From NCBI GenBank assembly GCA_030834695.1, contig JAUQXK010000052.1:108442-172441 (forward strand): a stretch of DNA of 64,000 nucleotides, in the 5' to 3' direction. This DNA comes from Desulfobacterales bacterium (GTDB lineage: Bacteria; Desulfobacterota; Desulfobacteria; Desulfobacterales; SpSt-501). The translations under genes and the position numbers were made by a program. Numbering within the stretch: the first letter of the stretch is position 1; the number at the start of each line of letters is the position of its first letter. Below the pieces are notes generated by a model. It saw nothing but the letters and a program-made list of their open reading frames with translations, was not told where the DNA came from and searched no databases. Shown here in pieces: positions 42,538-51,434 of the stretch.

Positions 42538-43929
42538 TTGGGGAAGATCTCGAAGGCACTTTTAAAGTACGCAAGCGAAAAAAAAGAGGAAATTCTGGCG
42601 CCGCTGGATCGTCTGTCATTGACGGCCGACGACATGGATGTGCTCATCGCTTACGATGAAATGACCGGCCATTTGCTGAAGTGCGATCCGGGAACCGGCG
42701 TGGTGGACGAAGGCCGGATCGAAGAATTGCGTAATAGCGGCACGATCATACGGCTTCTGCAAAACGAGTTGATCCATCCCGGCGGCAAGCTGACCCCCAA
42801 AGGTGTCGAGGAGGCCCAGCGTCTGGCAAAGATGGCCGCTGCGCTACCCCGACGGACCACGACCCTACAACCCGCTGAGGGATCCGGGCCGAACGAAGGC
42901 AATGCACTGGCGGATGCGGTGAAACGGGCTGAGGCCGAGCAGAGTTTGCTCGAAACCATAGAGTCCTTCCGGGACGCCCCGACGTTGCCGGGAAGAGAGA
43001 CGGGTCGGATCAGCGATCCCTCGGCTAGACCGGAGGTTCCGCAGCTCGTCCCGGCGGCAGCGCCGCCGTTGAAGGTCGTATCGGATCCCAGGCTGACGCC
43101 GTCGCTGATGAAATCCGCGCCGGCCGAGGTGCTTTTCCGATCGGAGTCGGTCCCGGCAACGAAGCCCCAACCAGGCTCTCCGGCTGAAGTATCTAAGGGA
43201 TTTGATGAAGCCCCCTTCCCACGTTGGGATGATGCGGCCATTGATCGCAACCTCGTTGCATTGCGTGACCCGCAATCCTTCGAGGCGGAACAGTTTAAAA
43301 TTTTGCGCACCAATATCCTTTTCCCCCTGGCCGGCCGGCCACCGCGTTCGATTCTGCTGACCAGCACGGCTCCGGGAGAAGGCAAGACGTTTGCCGCTGC
43401 GAACCTTGCGATCAGTATCGCCCTCAACATCAATCGCTACGTGTTGCTGATTGATGCGGATTTGCGTCGGCCGCAGATGCACACCCGGTTCGGTTTCCCA
43501 CCGGTCCCCGGTCTCAGCAACTATCTGGCCGATGGTCGCTCCCTTTCAACGCTATTGCTGCACACCAAAGTTGAGAAACTCACTCTTTTGCCAGCAGGCC
43601 CACCCCCGAACAACCCGTCGGAGCTGATCTCCTCGGAGCGCATGGCAAATCTGCTGACCGAAGTCACCGCCCGCTATCCCGATCGCCTCATCGTGATCGA
43701 TGCGCCGCCGCCGGCCATGGCTGCCGAAACCGGTGTTCTGGCCAGGCAGGTGGACGGTATCTTGGTTGTTGTCCGCTACAGCAGCACCCGGCGAGAAGCG
43801 CTGGCCGACCTGATCAACCGGGTCGGGGAAAAGAAAATACTCGGAAGCATCGTAAACCGCGTGGAGACAGCGGACTCGCGCTATTACGGCTATAAATACG
43901 TCGGCTATGGAAAGTCGAACCGGAAGTAG
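42538..43929 (+). CDS. Polysaccharide tyrosine autokinase (CpsD-like, XrtA-locus type)
   Basis: A 463-residue cytoplasmic BY-kinase. The start is TTG at 42538 (AGAGG 8 nt upstream), giving MGKISKAL, the usual N-terminus of exopolysaccharide-locus autokinases. A 225-residue N-terminal region of low complexity precedes the kinase: Walker A STAPGEGKTF (about 281-290), Walker A' LLIDADLRRPQ and Walker B LIVIDAPPP. The C-terminus carries a tyrosine cluster, YYGYKYVGYG, as autophosphorylation site. It should work with the Wzc/GumC-like protein encoded 185 nt upstream to cycle chain extension. Confidence 0.9.
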   Translation: MGKISKALLKYASEKKEEILAPLDRLSLTADDMDVLIAYDEMTGHLLKCDPGTGVVDEGRIEELRNSGTIIRLLQNELIHPGGKLTPKGVEEAQRLAKMAAALPRRTTTLQPAEGSGPNEGNALADAVKRAEAEQSLLETIESFRDAPTLPGRETGRISDPSARPEVPQLVPAAAPPLKVVSDPRLTPSLMKSAPAEVLFRSESVPATKPQPGSPAEVSKGFDEAPFPRWDDAAIDRNLVALRDPQSFEAEQFKILRTNILFPLAGRPPRSILLTSTAPGEGKTFAAANLAISIALNINRYVLLIDADLRRPQMHTRFGFPPVPGLSNYLADGRSLSTLLLHTKVEKLTLLPAGPPPNNPSELISSERMANLLTEVTARYPDRLIVIDAPPPAMAAETGVLARQVDGILVVVRYSSTRREALADLINRVGEKKILGSIVNRVETADSRYYGYKYVGYGKSNRK

Positions 43930-44133
43930 GTTTTGCCGACGTTTGCGGCCTGTATCTGCAATTCCCGCCGAATAAACAAATACCAATAATTTTCAGATAG
44001 ATAGATTGCAGAAACTATTGTAATCCACCGGGCGGAGCTGTATGGTAGGCGCATCCCGGCTCCGCCAGGGTTCTTCGCGGGTCGCGGCAACTCTGAAAAA
44101 CCACAATCAAGCCAATTGAGGGGGGATCGCACG

Positions 44134-44736
44134 ATGAAAACGAGATGGTTGCTTACGATCGTATTGATACTCGCAGGTTGGATCACCGCTGCCCATCCGG
44201 TTTTCTGCCAGGACAAGGCGGTGCAAGGTTTGACGGCTAAGTCTCAATCGGCCGAGTACCGAATCGGGGGTGGGGACATATTAGAAATTGCCACCTGGAA
44301 GGAGCAGGAGCTGACGCGCCGAGACATTCTGGTCAGAGTCGATGGGAAGATCTCTTTTCCGCTGCTCGGCGACATTGCAGCCGCCGGAATGACGCCGGTG
44401 GAGCTGACCGAAACCATCCAGAAAGGATTGACGAAATATGTCACGGCTCCGGTCGTGACCGTCACCGTCACCAACCCGGGCAGCCAGAGAGTTTATGTTC
44501 TCGGCGAAGTCGTGAGAACCGGTGAATATCCTCTCACCAAGAACCTGACCGTCCTGCAGGCGTTCGCCCTGGCCGGCGGTTTCACGCAGTGGGCCTCCAA
44601 GGACGAAATCATCCTGCTGCGAAAGGACGGCCCCAAGGAGAAGATATTCAAGATCAACTACAAGGATATCGTCAAAGGCAGGGATGTCGAAAACAACCTC
44701 ATTTTGCAGGCGAACGATACCATCGTGGTGCCTTAA
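44134..44736 (+). CDS. Polysaccharide export protein (Wza-like)
   Basis: A 200-residue periplasmic protein from ATG 44134 (GAGGGGGG upstream). After a signal peptide (about 1-26, ending FCQ) there is a Poly_export domain (about 42-120, YRIGGGDILEIATWKEQEL, VRVDGKISFPLLGDI) and one SLBB domain (about 122-195, VYVLGEVVRTGEYPL). It lacks a lipobox and the C-terminal amphipathic helix of E. coli Wza, so the outer-membrane step may depend on the beta-barrel encoded next. Length is typical of the short export proteins in XrtA-type loci. Confidence 0.9.
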   Translation: MKTRWLLTIVLILAGWITAAHPVFCQDKAVQGLTAKSQSAEYRIGGGDILEIATWKEQELTRRDILVRVDGKISFPLLGDIAAAGMTPVELTETIQKGLTKYVTAPVVTVTVTNPGSQRVYVLGEVVRTGEYPLTKNLTVLQAFALAGGFTQWASKDEIILLRKDGPKEKIFKINYKDIVKGRDVENNLILQANDTIVVP

Positions 44737-44850
44737 TTAAAGAGGTTGGCCGATCATGGTGGTTTTTAGGTTGAACCCGGCGCGTTTTTTAGGTATGAGC
44801 TTTACCTCGACCAACCGTACTATTCCAACAACCCGAACGGGGAGGAAAAG

Positions 44851-46194
44851 ATGAAAACCCTGGATTCCCTGATCGCCTTGGCCGTCGTGGCGGTGTTCGC
44901 TTTTGTCGGCTCAGCTTCCGCCGCGCAGCTCACCTTCACTCCCCGTGCCACCGTTACCGAGGAGTACAACGACAACATCGATCTCGACCGCCGGAACAAA
45001 ATGGATGACTTCATCACCACCGTCACGGTGGGCGGCACGCTCGAACTGCAAGGGCAGCTGAGCGGCCTGAGGATTTCTTATGACCCCGGGTACTCGTTTT
45101 ATGCCGACCATGACGAGTACGACAGCTGGCAGCACAACCTGCTCGGAACCGCCTGGCATGATTTCAGCCGGCAGACGCGTTTGGAGCTCAACAATTACTT
45201 CCTGTACACCAAGGACCCGCTGGCCGACGACGACGTCGAGGACCAAAGAGGCAACATCATCGTGCAGGGCAACGACCAGAACCGGCGCAACCGCGACACC
45301 TACTGGCGCAACCAGGCCACGGCCCGACTGAGACATCAATTCGGCGTCGAGGACACCGTGTACGCCCAGTTCACGCACGGGCTGCTGAAGTACGACGACC
45401 CGACCGAAGAGGACAGCCAGGAGATTTCCCCTTCCGCCGGCCTGACCTACTGGTTCACGCAGTGGACGGGCATGGAATTGGGGGGTGAATACATCCGGGG
45501 CCTCTACGACGAGGACACCTCCAGCGACTTCAACAACTATCGCGGGCGGCTGCGCCTGAATCAGCGGATTACACGGGAATTCGGCGTCTACGGCGAGTAC
45601 CTCCAGATCTTCCGGGATTTCGATGAAAACGGCGGTGTCAGCACCGGCGGGGACATAGAAAACGACTACTGGGTGTATGCGCCTTCGGCCGGCGTGTTCT
45701 ACCAATTCGATCCGACGCTCACATCCTCCCTCGGCGTCGGCTATTATTACCAGCAGATCGAGGACGAGGACGACCAGCAGGGCCCCTTCATCAACGCCGA
45801 CATCAACAAGCTCTGGGATTTCCAGCGCTGGAACATCCGTGCGCGCGGTTCGAGCGGGCTGGACAGCCAGGACTTCAGCGGCGACACCCAGGGCTTCGAG
45901 CGCTACGCCCAGGCCGAACTCATCGGCCGGTACAATTTCACGCGCGATTTCTTCGGCGACCTCGGGTTGCGCTACCGGTATTCCGACTTCCTCAACTCCG
46001 AGGACGATGAGGTGGACCATCGCTATACGGTGGATGTCGGCCTGGGGTACAGCGTGACCCGCTGGATGAGCCTGAGATTGGCCTATGCCTTCGAGAAGCT
46101 GGACGCCATCAACAGCACCGACGACTACGAGCAGAACCGTGCGTACGTGACCGTGACGCTGCAGCCGGATCAGCCCTGGAGGCTGTGGGATTGA
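44851..46194 (+). CDS. Outer-membrane beta-barrel protein of the polysaccharide locus
   Basis: A 447-residue protein with a signal peptide (cut after SASA at about 24) followed by a repeated pattern of amphipathic beta strands rich in Y, W, D and R from residue 30 to the end (for example TVTEEYNDNIDLDRR, LGVGYYYQQIEDEDDQQ). The C-terminus VTVTLQPDQPWRLWD has aromatic residues as in barrels. GGGGAGG precedes the ATG. Proteins of this type regularly follow the export gene in XrtA-type polysaccharide loci and may form the outer-membrane exit, but this is not shown. Confidence 0.75.
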   Translation: MKTLDSLIALAVVAVFAFVGSASAAQLTFTPRATVTEEYNDNIDLDRRNKMDDFITTVTVGGTLELQGQLSGLRISYDPGYSFYADHDEYDSWQHNLLGTAWHDFSRQTRLELNNYFLYTKDPLADDDVEDQRGNIIVQGNDQNRRNRDTYWRNQATARLRHQFGVEDTVYAQFTHGLLKYDDPTEEDSQEISPSAGLTYWFTQWTGMELGGEYIRGLYDEDTSSDFNNYRGRLRLNQRITREFGVYGEYLQIFRDFDENGGVSTGGDIENDYWVYAPSAGVFYQFDPTLTSSLGVGYYYQQIEDEDDQQGPFINADINKLWDFQRWNIRARGSSGLDSQDFSGDTQGFERYAQAELIGRYNFTRDFFGDLGLRYRYSDFLNSEDDEVDHRYTVDVGLGYSVTRWMSLRLAYAFEKLDAINSTDDYEQNRAYVTVTLQPDQPWRLWD

Positions 46195-46526
46195 GCGCGC
46201 AGATCGTTTGAGCAGTCAAAACGAAAAATCCAACCCGAGAAGATCGTTGAGACTTGAATGGCCCTGAGCGATCGGGAGTCCCTCCATTCCTATCCGGCGG
46301 ACCCTCTCGTATCCTTCAGTGCAGAACGGATGCCGACGAGTTTTTTTTCTGCATGCCGCCCTTCCGTGTCATGAAATTCCGGCGTTGCCGTGCTCGGCGG
46401 TTTACTCCTCCGCGATGATCATAGCCTTCATGCCATGCAACTTTTTTTCGCTGAACCGCGCACCATGCGGTGCGCTCCGGCTTTGACCTCAGCAGCGAAA
46501 GACCACCCTTGACTCCAGGAGCCCCT
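46195..46526. other. 332-nt gap within the polysaccharide cluster
   Basis: No coding frame with a supported start is seen. A 7-bp stem (GCGCACC/GGTGCGC) lies near 46457-46475. A new promoter for the sugar-synthesis genes is possible but I cannot point to one. Confidence 0.4.
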
Positions 46527-47666
46527 ATGCAGGTCCCATTTCTCGACCTTAAAGTCCAGTACCGTCAAATAGAAGCCGAGCTCAAACCGGTACTCGAAGA
46601 TATCATGGCAGCCGGCGCCTTCATCGGCGGCCCGCCGGTCGCAGACTTCGAGAAAGAATTTGCCGCCTTCTGCGGTGTCAAGCACTGCGTCGGCCTGAGC
46701 TCCGGAACCGATGCCCTGCGCTTGGCCTTGATGGCGGCGGGGGTCGGGTCCGGGGATGAGGTCATCACCGTGCCCCACACGTTTATCGCCACCACCGAAG
46801 CCATCACCCAGGCCGGCGCCTCGCCCGTGTTCGTCGACATCGACCCGGCTACCGGCTGCATCGACGTCCGGCAAATCCCGAGCCGAATCACATCCCGGGC
46901 TCGGGCCATCGTGCCGGTGCACCTGTACGGCCAGACGGCGGACATGGATCCGATTCTGGAAATCGCCCGGAAGCACGGGTTAGTGGTCGTCGAGGATGCC
47001 TGTCAGGCTCACGGGGCCACTTACAAGGGGCGTCCGGCCGGCAGCATGGGCCTGGCCGGTTGTTTCAGCTTCTACCCCGGCAAAAACCTCGGCGCTTTCG
47101 GGGATGCCGGTGCCGTCGTGACCGACGACGAAAAACTGGCGCAGACCATCCGTATGCTGCGCGAGCACGGCCAGAGCCGCAAATACGTTCACGATATGGA
47201 AGGCTACACCGGAAGGCTTGACGCCATCCAGGCGGCGGTGCTGCGCCTCAAGCTGAAGCGCCTGGCAGCCTGGAACCGGGATCGTCGGGCCAACGCCGCA
47301 CGCTACACGAAGCTCCTGTCGGATGTCCCCGGTGTCACAGCCATCAAGGAAGCCGATTTCGCGCAGTCGGTCTATCATCTTTACGTCATCCTGGTGGACG
47401 ACCGCGACGGGCTCCAAGCGTTTCTGACGGAGCAGGGCGTGGGCACCGGCCTGCACTATCCGCTTCCGCTCCACCTTCAGAAGGCGTATGCTGCCATGGG
47501 ATTCAAAAAAGGCGATTTCCCGGCCAGCGAGCGGACCGCCGACCGTCTCATCTCACTGCCGATGTACGCTGAGCTGACGCATGAGCAGATCGAGCACGTG
47601 GTAACGTGTATCAAGAAGTATTTCAACGACTCTCGGCCCAAGGGAAACGATGCCCAGCGGTCTTAG
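46527..47666 (+). CDS. DegT/DnrJ/EryC1/StrS sugar aminotransferase (WbpE-like)
   Basis: A 379-residue PLP enzyme from ATG 46527 (CAGGAG upstream). It starts VPFLDLKVQY, as usual for the family, and shows GLSSGTDALRLAL (about 59-71), VVEDACQAHGA (about 153-163) and SFYPGKNLGAFGDAG with the PLP lysine at about 183. It adds an amino group to a keto-sugar nucleotide. Neighbouring dehydrogenase, acetyltransferase and 2-epimerase genes suggest the UDP-3-keto-GlcNAcA substrate of WbpE; C3 or C4 aminotransferases for other sugars remain possible. Confidence 0.9.
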   Translation: MQVPFLDLKVQYRQIEAELKPVLEDIMAAGAFIGGPPVADFEKEFAAFCGVKHCVGLSSGTDALRLALMAAGVGSGDEVITVPHTFIATTEAITQAGASPVFVDIDPATGCIDVRQIPSRITSRARAIVPVHLYGQTADMDPILEIARKHGLVVVEDACQAHGATYKGRPAGSMGLAGCFSFYPGKNLGAFGDAGAVVTDDEKLAQTIRMLREHGQSRKYVHDMEGYTGRLDAIQAAVLRLKLKRLAAWNRDRRANAARYTKLLSDVPGVTAIKEADFAQSVYHLYVILVDDRDGLQAFLTEQGVGTGLHYPLPLHLQKAYAAMGFKKGDFPASERTADRLISLPMYAELTHEQIEHVVTCIKKYFNDSRPKGNDAQRS

Positions 47667-47698
47667 GATCCTTTCTCTGCAATCGGTAGGAAACGACC

Positions 47699-48709
47699 AT
47701 GATTAGAATCGGACTGATTGGTTTTGGATACTGGGGCCCAAACTTGGCGCGCAACTTCAGTGTCAATCCCGACATAGAGCTTGCCGCCATCTGCGATTTT
47801 TCCGAGGATCGATTGGCGCGGGCGCAGCGCTTTTATCCGCAGGCGCGCTTGTGCAAAACGACCGACGAATTTTTCAGCATGCGCACTTTGGACGCGGTTG
47901 CCATTGCAACCCCCGTGGCAACTCACTACGAGCTGGCGAGGAGGGCCCTCGAAAGCGGCCGGCATGTCTGGCTGGAGAAGCCCATGACCGAAAAGGTTTC
48001 TCAGGCCGAGGCGTTGATCGACCTGGCCCTACGGGCAAACAAGACGTTGTTGGTCGATCACACTTTCGTCTATACGGGTGCCGTTCGGAAGATCAAGCAG
48101 CTCATCGACAAGGGTGAACTCGGTCGGCTGATGTATTACGACTCAACGCGCGTCAATCTGGGGCTTTTTCAACAAGACATCAATGTCATTTGGGATCTGG
48201 CGCCACACGATATTTCGATCATGGATTACCTCATGCCTTTTAGAAAGCAGGCGGTTTCAGCGACCGGCCTGCACTTCTTCGGTAATGGACTGGTTCCCAA
48301 ATCACTGCTGACCGTTTACCTGGAAGGCAATTTGGTGGCTCACATCAACGTGAGCTGGGTCTCCCCCGTGAAGATTCGCCAGACACTTATCGGCGGGACC
48401 TCCAAGATGATCGTTTACGACGACACCCAGCCCAGCGAGAAAGTGAAAATCTATGACAAGGGAGTCGAACTGAATTCAACCAACAAGGAAGAGATTTACC
48501 AATTGAAGGTCCAGTATCGCGTAGGGGACATGTATTCGCCGAAGCTGGAAGATCAAGAAGCCTTGGCGGTTGAAACAGCGCATTTCGTCGACTGCATTTC
48601 GAACTCAAAAAGGCCCATGACTGGCGGGCGCGAAGGACTTGAGGTGGTCAAGGTTCTTGTCGCCGCTCAGGAGTCGCTAAAGAACAGAGGGTTGCCGGTC
48701 GGGCTGTAA
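47699..48709 (+). CDS. Gfo/Idh/MocA-family oxidoreductase (WbpB-like)
   Basis: A 336-residue NAD-dependent enzyme with a Rossmann fold (IGLIGFGYWGPNLARNF at 4-20), the catalytic EKP motif (WLEKPMTEKV near 93-102) and the second GFO_IDH_MocA domain (about 130-330). In the WbpA-B-E-D-I pathway this type oxidises the C3 hydroxyl of UDP-GlcNAcA before amination. GTAGGAAAC precedes the ATG. It lies 32 nt after the aminotransferase and before the acetyltransferase, the same trio as in that pathway. Confidence 0.88.
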   Translation: MIRIGLIGFGYWGPNLARNFSVNPDIELAAICDFSEDRLARAQRFYPQARLCKTTDEFFSMRTLDAVAIATPVATHYELARRALESGRHVWLEKPMTEKVSQAEALIDLALRANKTLLVDHTFVYTGAVRKIKQLIDKGELGRLMYYDSTRVNLGLFQQDINVIWDLAPHDISIMDYLMPFRKQAVSATGLHFFGNGLVPKSLLTVYLEGNLVAHINVSWVSPVKIRQTLIGGTSKMIVYDDTQPSEKVKIYDKGVELNSTNKEEIYQLKVQYRVGDMYSPKLEDQEALAVETAHFVDCISNSKRPMTGGREGLEVVKVLVAAQESLKNRGLPVGL

Positions 48710-48727
48710 TAACGGCTCAGGGTTTAA

Positions 48728-48743
48728 GGTGCAGGGTGCAAGG
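48728..48743 (+). repeat. 16-bp dispersed repeat GGTGCAGGGTGCAAGG, copy 2
   Basis: Identical to 15924-15939. Here it lies in the 47-nt gap before the acetyltransferase, partly in its ribosome-binding region. Confidence 0.6.
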
Positions 48744-48756
48744 AGATAGAGGACTC

Positions 48757-49224
48757 ATGAAAAACATCGCATCTACCGTTACGCTCGGCCAAGATGTGTA
48801 TTTAGGCGACTTCATCAATCTATACGGCTGCCGCATCGGCGCCAACACCAAGGTCGGTCCCTTCGTCGAGATCCAGAAGGGTTCCGCCGTCGGCATGAAC
48901 TGCAAAATCCAGAGCCATAGCTTCATTTGCGAAGGGGTGACGATCGAAGACGATGTGTTCATCGGCCACGGCGTGATGTTCACCAACGATCGGTATCCTC
49001 GTGCGGTCTCGGCTTCCGGGATGCTGCAGACCGAGGCGGACTGGCAGGTTATCCCCACCACCATCAAGAAGGGCGCCTCCATCGGCTCCAACGCCACCAT
49101 CCTCTGCGGGGTCACCGTGGGCGAGGGCGCCATTGTGGGCGCCGGCAGTGTGGTCACCAAGGACGTGCCGCCGGACACCATCGTTGCCGGAAACCCGGCC
49201 AAGATGATCCGAAAACTGCGATAG
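48757..49224 (+). CDS. Left-handed beta-helix N-acetyltransferase (WbpD-like)
   Basis: A 155-residue hexapeptide-repeat enzyme from ATG 48757 (AGAGGACTC upstream). Imperfect [LIV]GxxxxI repeats run through the protein (GANTKVGPFVEI, EDDVFIGHGVMF, GSNATILCGVTVGEGAIVGAG), and it ends VAGNPAKMIRKL. The loop FTNDRYPRA (about 75-83) resembles the substrate loop of WbpD/WlbB, which acetylate the 3-amino group of a UDP-diaminouronic acid. It follows the aminotransferase and dehydrogenase, supporting that role. Confidence 0.88.
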   Translation: MKNIASTVTLGQDVYLGDFINLYGCRIGANTKVGPFVEIQKGSAVGMNCKIQSHSFICEGVTIEDDVFIGHGVMFTNDRYPRAVSASGMLQTEADWQVIPTTIKKGASIGSNATILCGVTVGEGAIVGAGSVVTKDVPPDTIVAGNPAKMIRKLR

Positions 49225-49388
49225 TCTCGCCGCTCCGGATTAGCACTGAGCTCACGGGGACCGTTTCGAGAAAGCCTCCGGCAGGATCTTCAAGATGCCC
49301 CCCGTCGATGCACAAACATCGTAAACAGATACGCCCCCTGACTCCGTAACTCAAACCAACCACCCAACGCACCCAATCGATCAACGCC

Positions 49389-50420
49389 ATGAACGTTTCC
49401 GTCATCAATCCGTTGCAGGACCCCGGATGGGACTCGCTGCTCGAAACGAGCGATCAAACCACTTTTTTTCACACGTCCGCCTGGGCCAGAGGGCTGAGTG
49501 AATCCTATGGCTACGCCCCACACTATTTTACGGTTGTCGATGGCGGCAAACTCAACGGCTTGATGGCGCTGATGGCGATCAAGAGCTGCCTGACCGGAAA
49601 GCGGGGGGTGTCATTGCCGTTTTCAGACGAATGCCATCCGGTCGCCAAGGATCAGGAGACGTTCGAACTGCTGCTCAACGAATCGATCGCATACGGGCGG
49701 AGGTCCGGTTGGAAGTATATCGAGATCAGGGGAGGAACCGATTTTCTGCCGAACGCCGCCTCCGCCGCGAAGCATTATGTTCACACCCTGGAACTGAGCC
49801 CCGATGAAAGCGGAGTGAGCCGGCGTTTCAAGCCCAACATCCGTCGCAACATCCACAAAGCTGAAAAGGAAGGCGTTACGGTGGCCATCGAACGTTCGCG
49901 GGATGCGGTGGCCACTTTCTACGACCTGCACTGCGGCACCCGCCGGCATCATGGGTTGCCGCCTCAGCCCTGGTCGTTCTTTGCGAAGATCTACGAACAT
50001 ATCATCGCGACCGGCAAGGGCTTTGTGGCGCTGGCAGGATATCAAAACCGGTGGATTGCAGGCGCCGTGTACGCGCTTTACCGCGACCAGGCGATTTATA
50101 AATACGGCGCATCGGATCGGCGGTTACAGCACCTCCGGCCGAACAACCTGGTCATGTGGGAAGCCATTCGCTGGTGTTGCCGCCATGCGGTGCGGAGCTT
50201 CAGCTTCGGACGCACCGAGCCCGAGAACGAAGGTCTTTTGCAGTTCAAACGGGGCTGGGGGGCTTCGGAAAGCGCGCTGAACTATTATCGATACGATCTG
50301 AGAGGCAATCGGTTCGTGGCCGACACGACTTCAGCCAGTAAGCTGAATGGCATCTTCAGACGGATGCCGGTGCCGTTGTTGAGGATGGCCGGCAATTTAC
50401 TCTACCGCCACATGGGATGA
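49389..50420 (+). CDS. FemAB/GNAT-like protein of XrtA-type polysaccharide loci
   Basis: A 343-residue protein with two GNAT folds as in FemA/FemX. DQTTFFHTSAWARGLSESYGY (about 22-42) opens the first half and KPNIRRNIHKAEKEGVTV (about 148-165) opens the second, with FVALAGYQNRWIAGAVYALY and YKYGASDRR in the acceptor region, and FSFGRTEPENEGLLQFKRGWGA (about 274-295) near the end. Family members use aminoacyl-tRNA or acyl donors, and this subgroup is found in PEP-CTERM/XrtA polysaccharide loci; the acceptor is unknown. Its TGA overlaps the next ATG (ATGA). Confidence 0.82.
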   Translation: MNVSVINPLQDPGWDSLLETSDQTTFFHTSAWARGLSESYGYAPHYFTVVDGGKLNGLMALMAIKSCLTGKRGVSLPFSDECHPVAKDQETFELLLNESIAYGRRSGWKYIEIRGGTDFLPNAASAAKHYVHTLELSPDESGVSRRFKPNIRRNIHKAEKEGVTVAIERSRDAVATFYDLHCGTRRHHGLPPQPWSFFAKIYEHIIATGKGFVALAGYQNRWIAGAVYALYRDQAIYKYGASDRRLQHLRPNNLVMWEAIRWCCRHAVRSFSFGRTEPENEGLLQFKRGWGASESALNYYRYDLRGNRFVADTTSASKLNGIFRRMPVPLLRMAGNLLYRHMG

Positions 50421-51400
50421 TGAAAGCAAACATGAGCGCTGATCGGCTTCAAAACCATTTTTTCTATACCCTCAAGCCAATGATTCCCAGAAGGCTGCAG
50501 CTTTTCCTGCGGCGCCAAATCGCCCAACACAAGCGGAAGAAATACGCTCACATCTGGCCGATCGACCCGAGTTCAGGCAAGCCGCCGAAGGATTGGCCCG
50601 GCTGGCCCGATGGCAAGCAGTTCGGCTTGGTGCTCTCGCACGACGTGGATACCCGCAAGGGATATCACCAGGTGCTTCAGCTCGCCGATCTCGAAGAGGA
50701 GATGGGTTTTCGTTCCCAGTTCAACTTTGTGCCGGAGCGCTACGCCAACGTCGATGTCAGCCTGCTGGGCGAGCTCAAGAAGCGAGGGTTCGGGATCGGC
50801 GTCCACGGCCTCAAGCACGACGGCAAGCTTTTCAGCTGCAAGGAGATCTTCAGCGAAAGCGCGCCCCGGATCAACGCCTATTTGGAAGAATGGGGCACGC
50901 GGTCATTCACGGCGCCTTCGATGATGCGCAACCACGAGTGGATGCACGAGTTGGACATGGATTTTTGCATCTCTACCTTTGATACGGACCCCTTTGAGCC
51001 CCAATCCGACGGTGCCGGCACCATTTTCCCCTATTGGGTACAGGGCCGATCGCCCGGCCATGGGTTCCTGGAGTTGCCGTACACCCTGGTGCAGGATTTT
51101 ACGTTGTTTGTCATACTCGGCGAGACGAGCATCGATCTTTGGAAGCTGAAGCTGGACTGGATCGCTTCCAACAGGGGGATGGCCCTGCTGAACAGCCATC
51201 CGGATTACATGAACTTCGGGTCCGGACCATGCCAGGATGAGGAATACCCCGCAGCGTTTTACAGAGCTTTTCTGGAATATATCAAGAGCCATTTCAACGA
51301 ACGGTATTGGCATGCATTGCCGTCCGAAGTCTGGAATTTCTGGGCTACCCATGTTCGGCCCAAGCGTATTCCCGCCGAGCGGGCTATGCCCTGCTCATAA
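50417..51400 (+). CDS. Polysaccharide deacetylase-like protein
   Basis: A 327-residue protein of the NodB/carbohydrate esterase 4 superfamily. SHDVDTR (about 74-80) carries the first metal/catalytic Asp motif and GVHGLKHDG (about 129-137) the second metal motif with His residues. There is no signal peptide, so it acts in the cytoplasm, perhaps on a lipid-linked or nucleotide sugar intermediate. Translation is coupled to the FemAB gene by ATGA. The C-terminal part (220-327) is more divergent. Enzyme activity is probable but the exact substrate is unknown. Confidence 0.82.
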   Translation: MMKANMSADRLQNHFFYTLKPMIPRRLQLFLRRQIAQHKRKKYAHIWPIDPSSGKPPKDWPGWPDGKQFGLVLSHDVDTRKGYHQVLQLADLEEEMGFRSQFNFVPERYANVDVSLLGELKKRGFGIGVHGLKHDGKLFSCKEIFSESAPRINAYLEEWGTRSFTAPSMMRNHEWMHELDMDFCISTFDTDPFEPQSDGAGTIFPYWVQGRSPGHGFLELPYTLVQDFTLFVILGETSIDLWKLKLDWIASNRGMALLNSHPDYMNFGSGPCQDEEYPAAFYRAFLEYIKSHFNERYWHALPSEVWNFWATHVRPKRIPAERAMPCS

Positions 51401-51434
51401 CCTTCAACCACATTTTTTGAACGGGCATGGGATC

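Noticed and set aside
44911..46020. 369-codon minus-strand frame opposite the outer-membrane barrel gene
   Set aside because: Shadow frame rich in V, E and G without motifs; the plus strand has a signal peptide, ribosome site and operon context.
46195..46526. Possible insertion-sequence remnant in the gap
   Set aside because: No terminal inverted repeats, target duplications or transposase-like translation could be seen.
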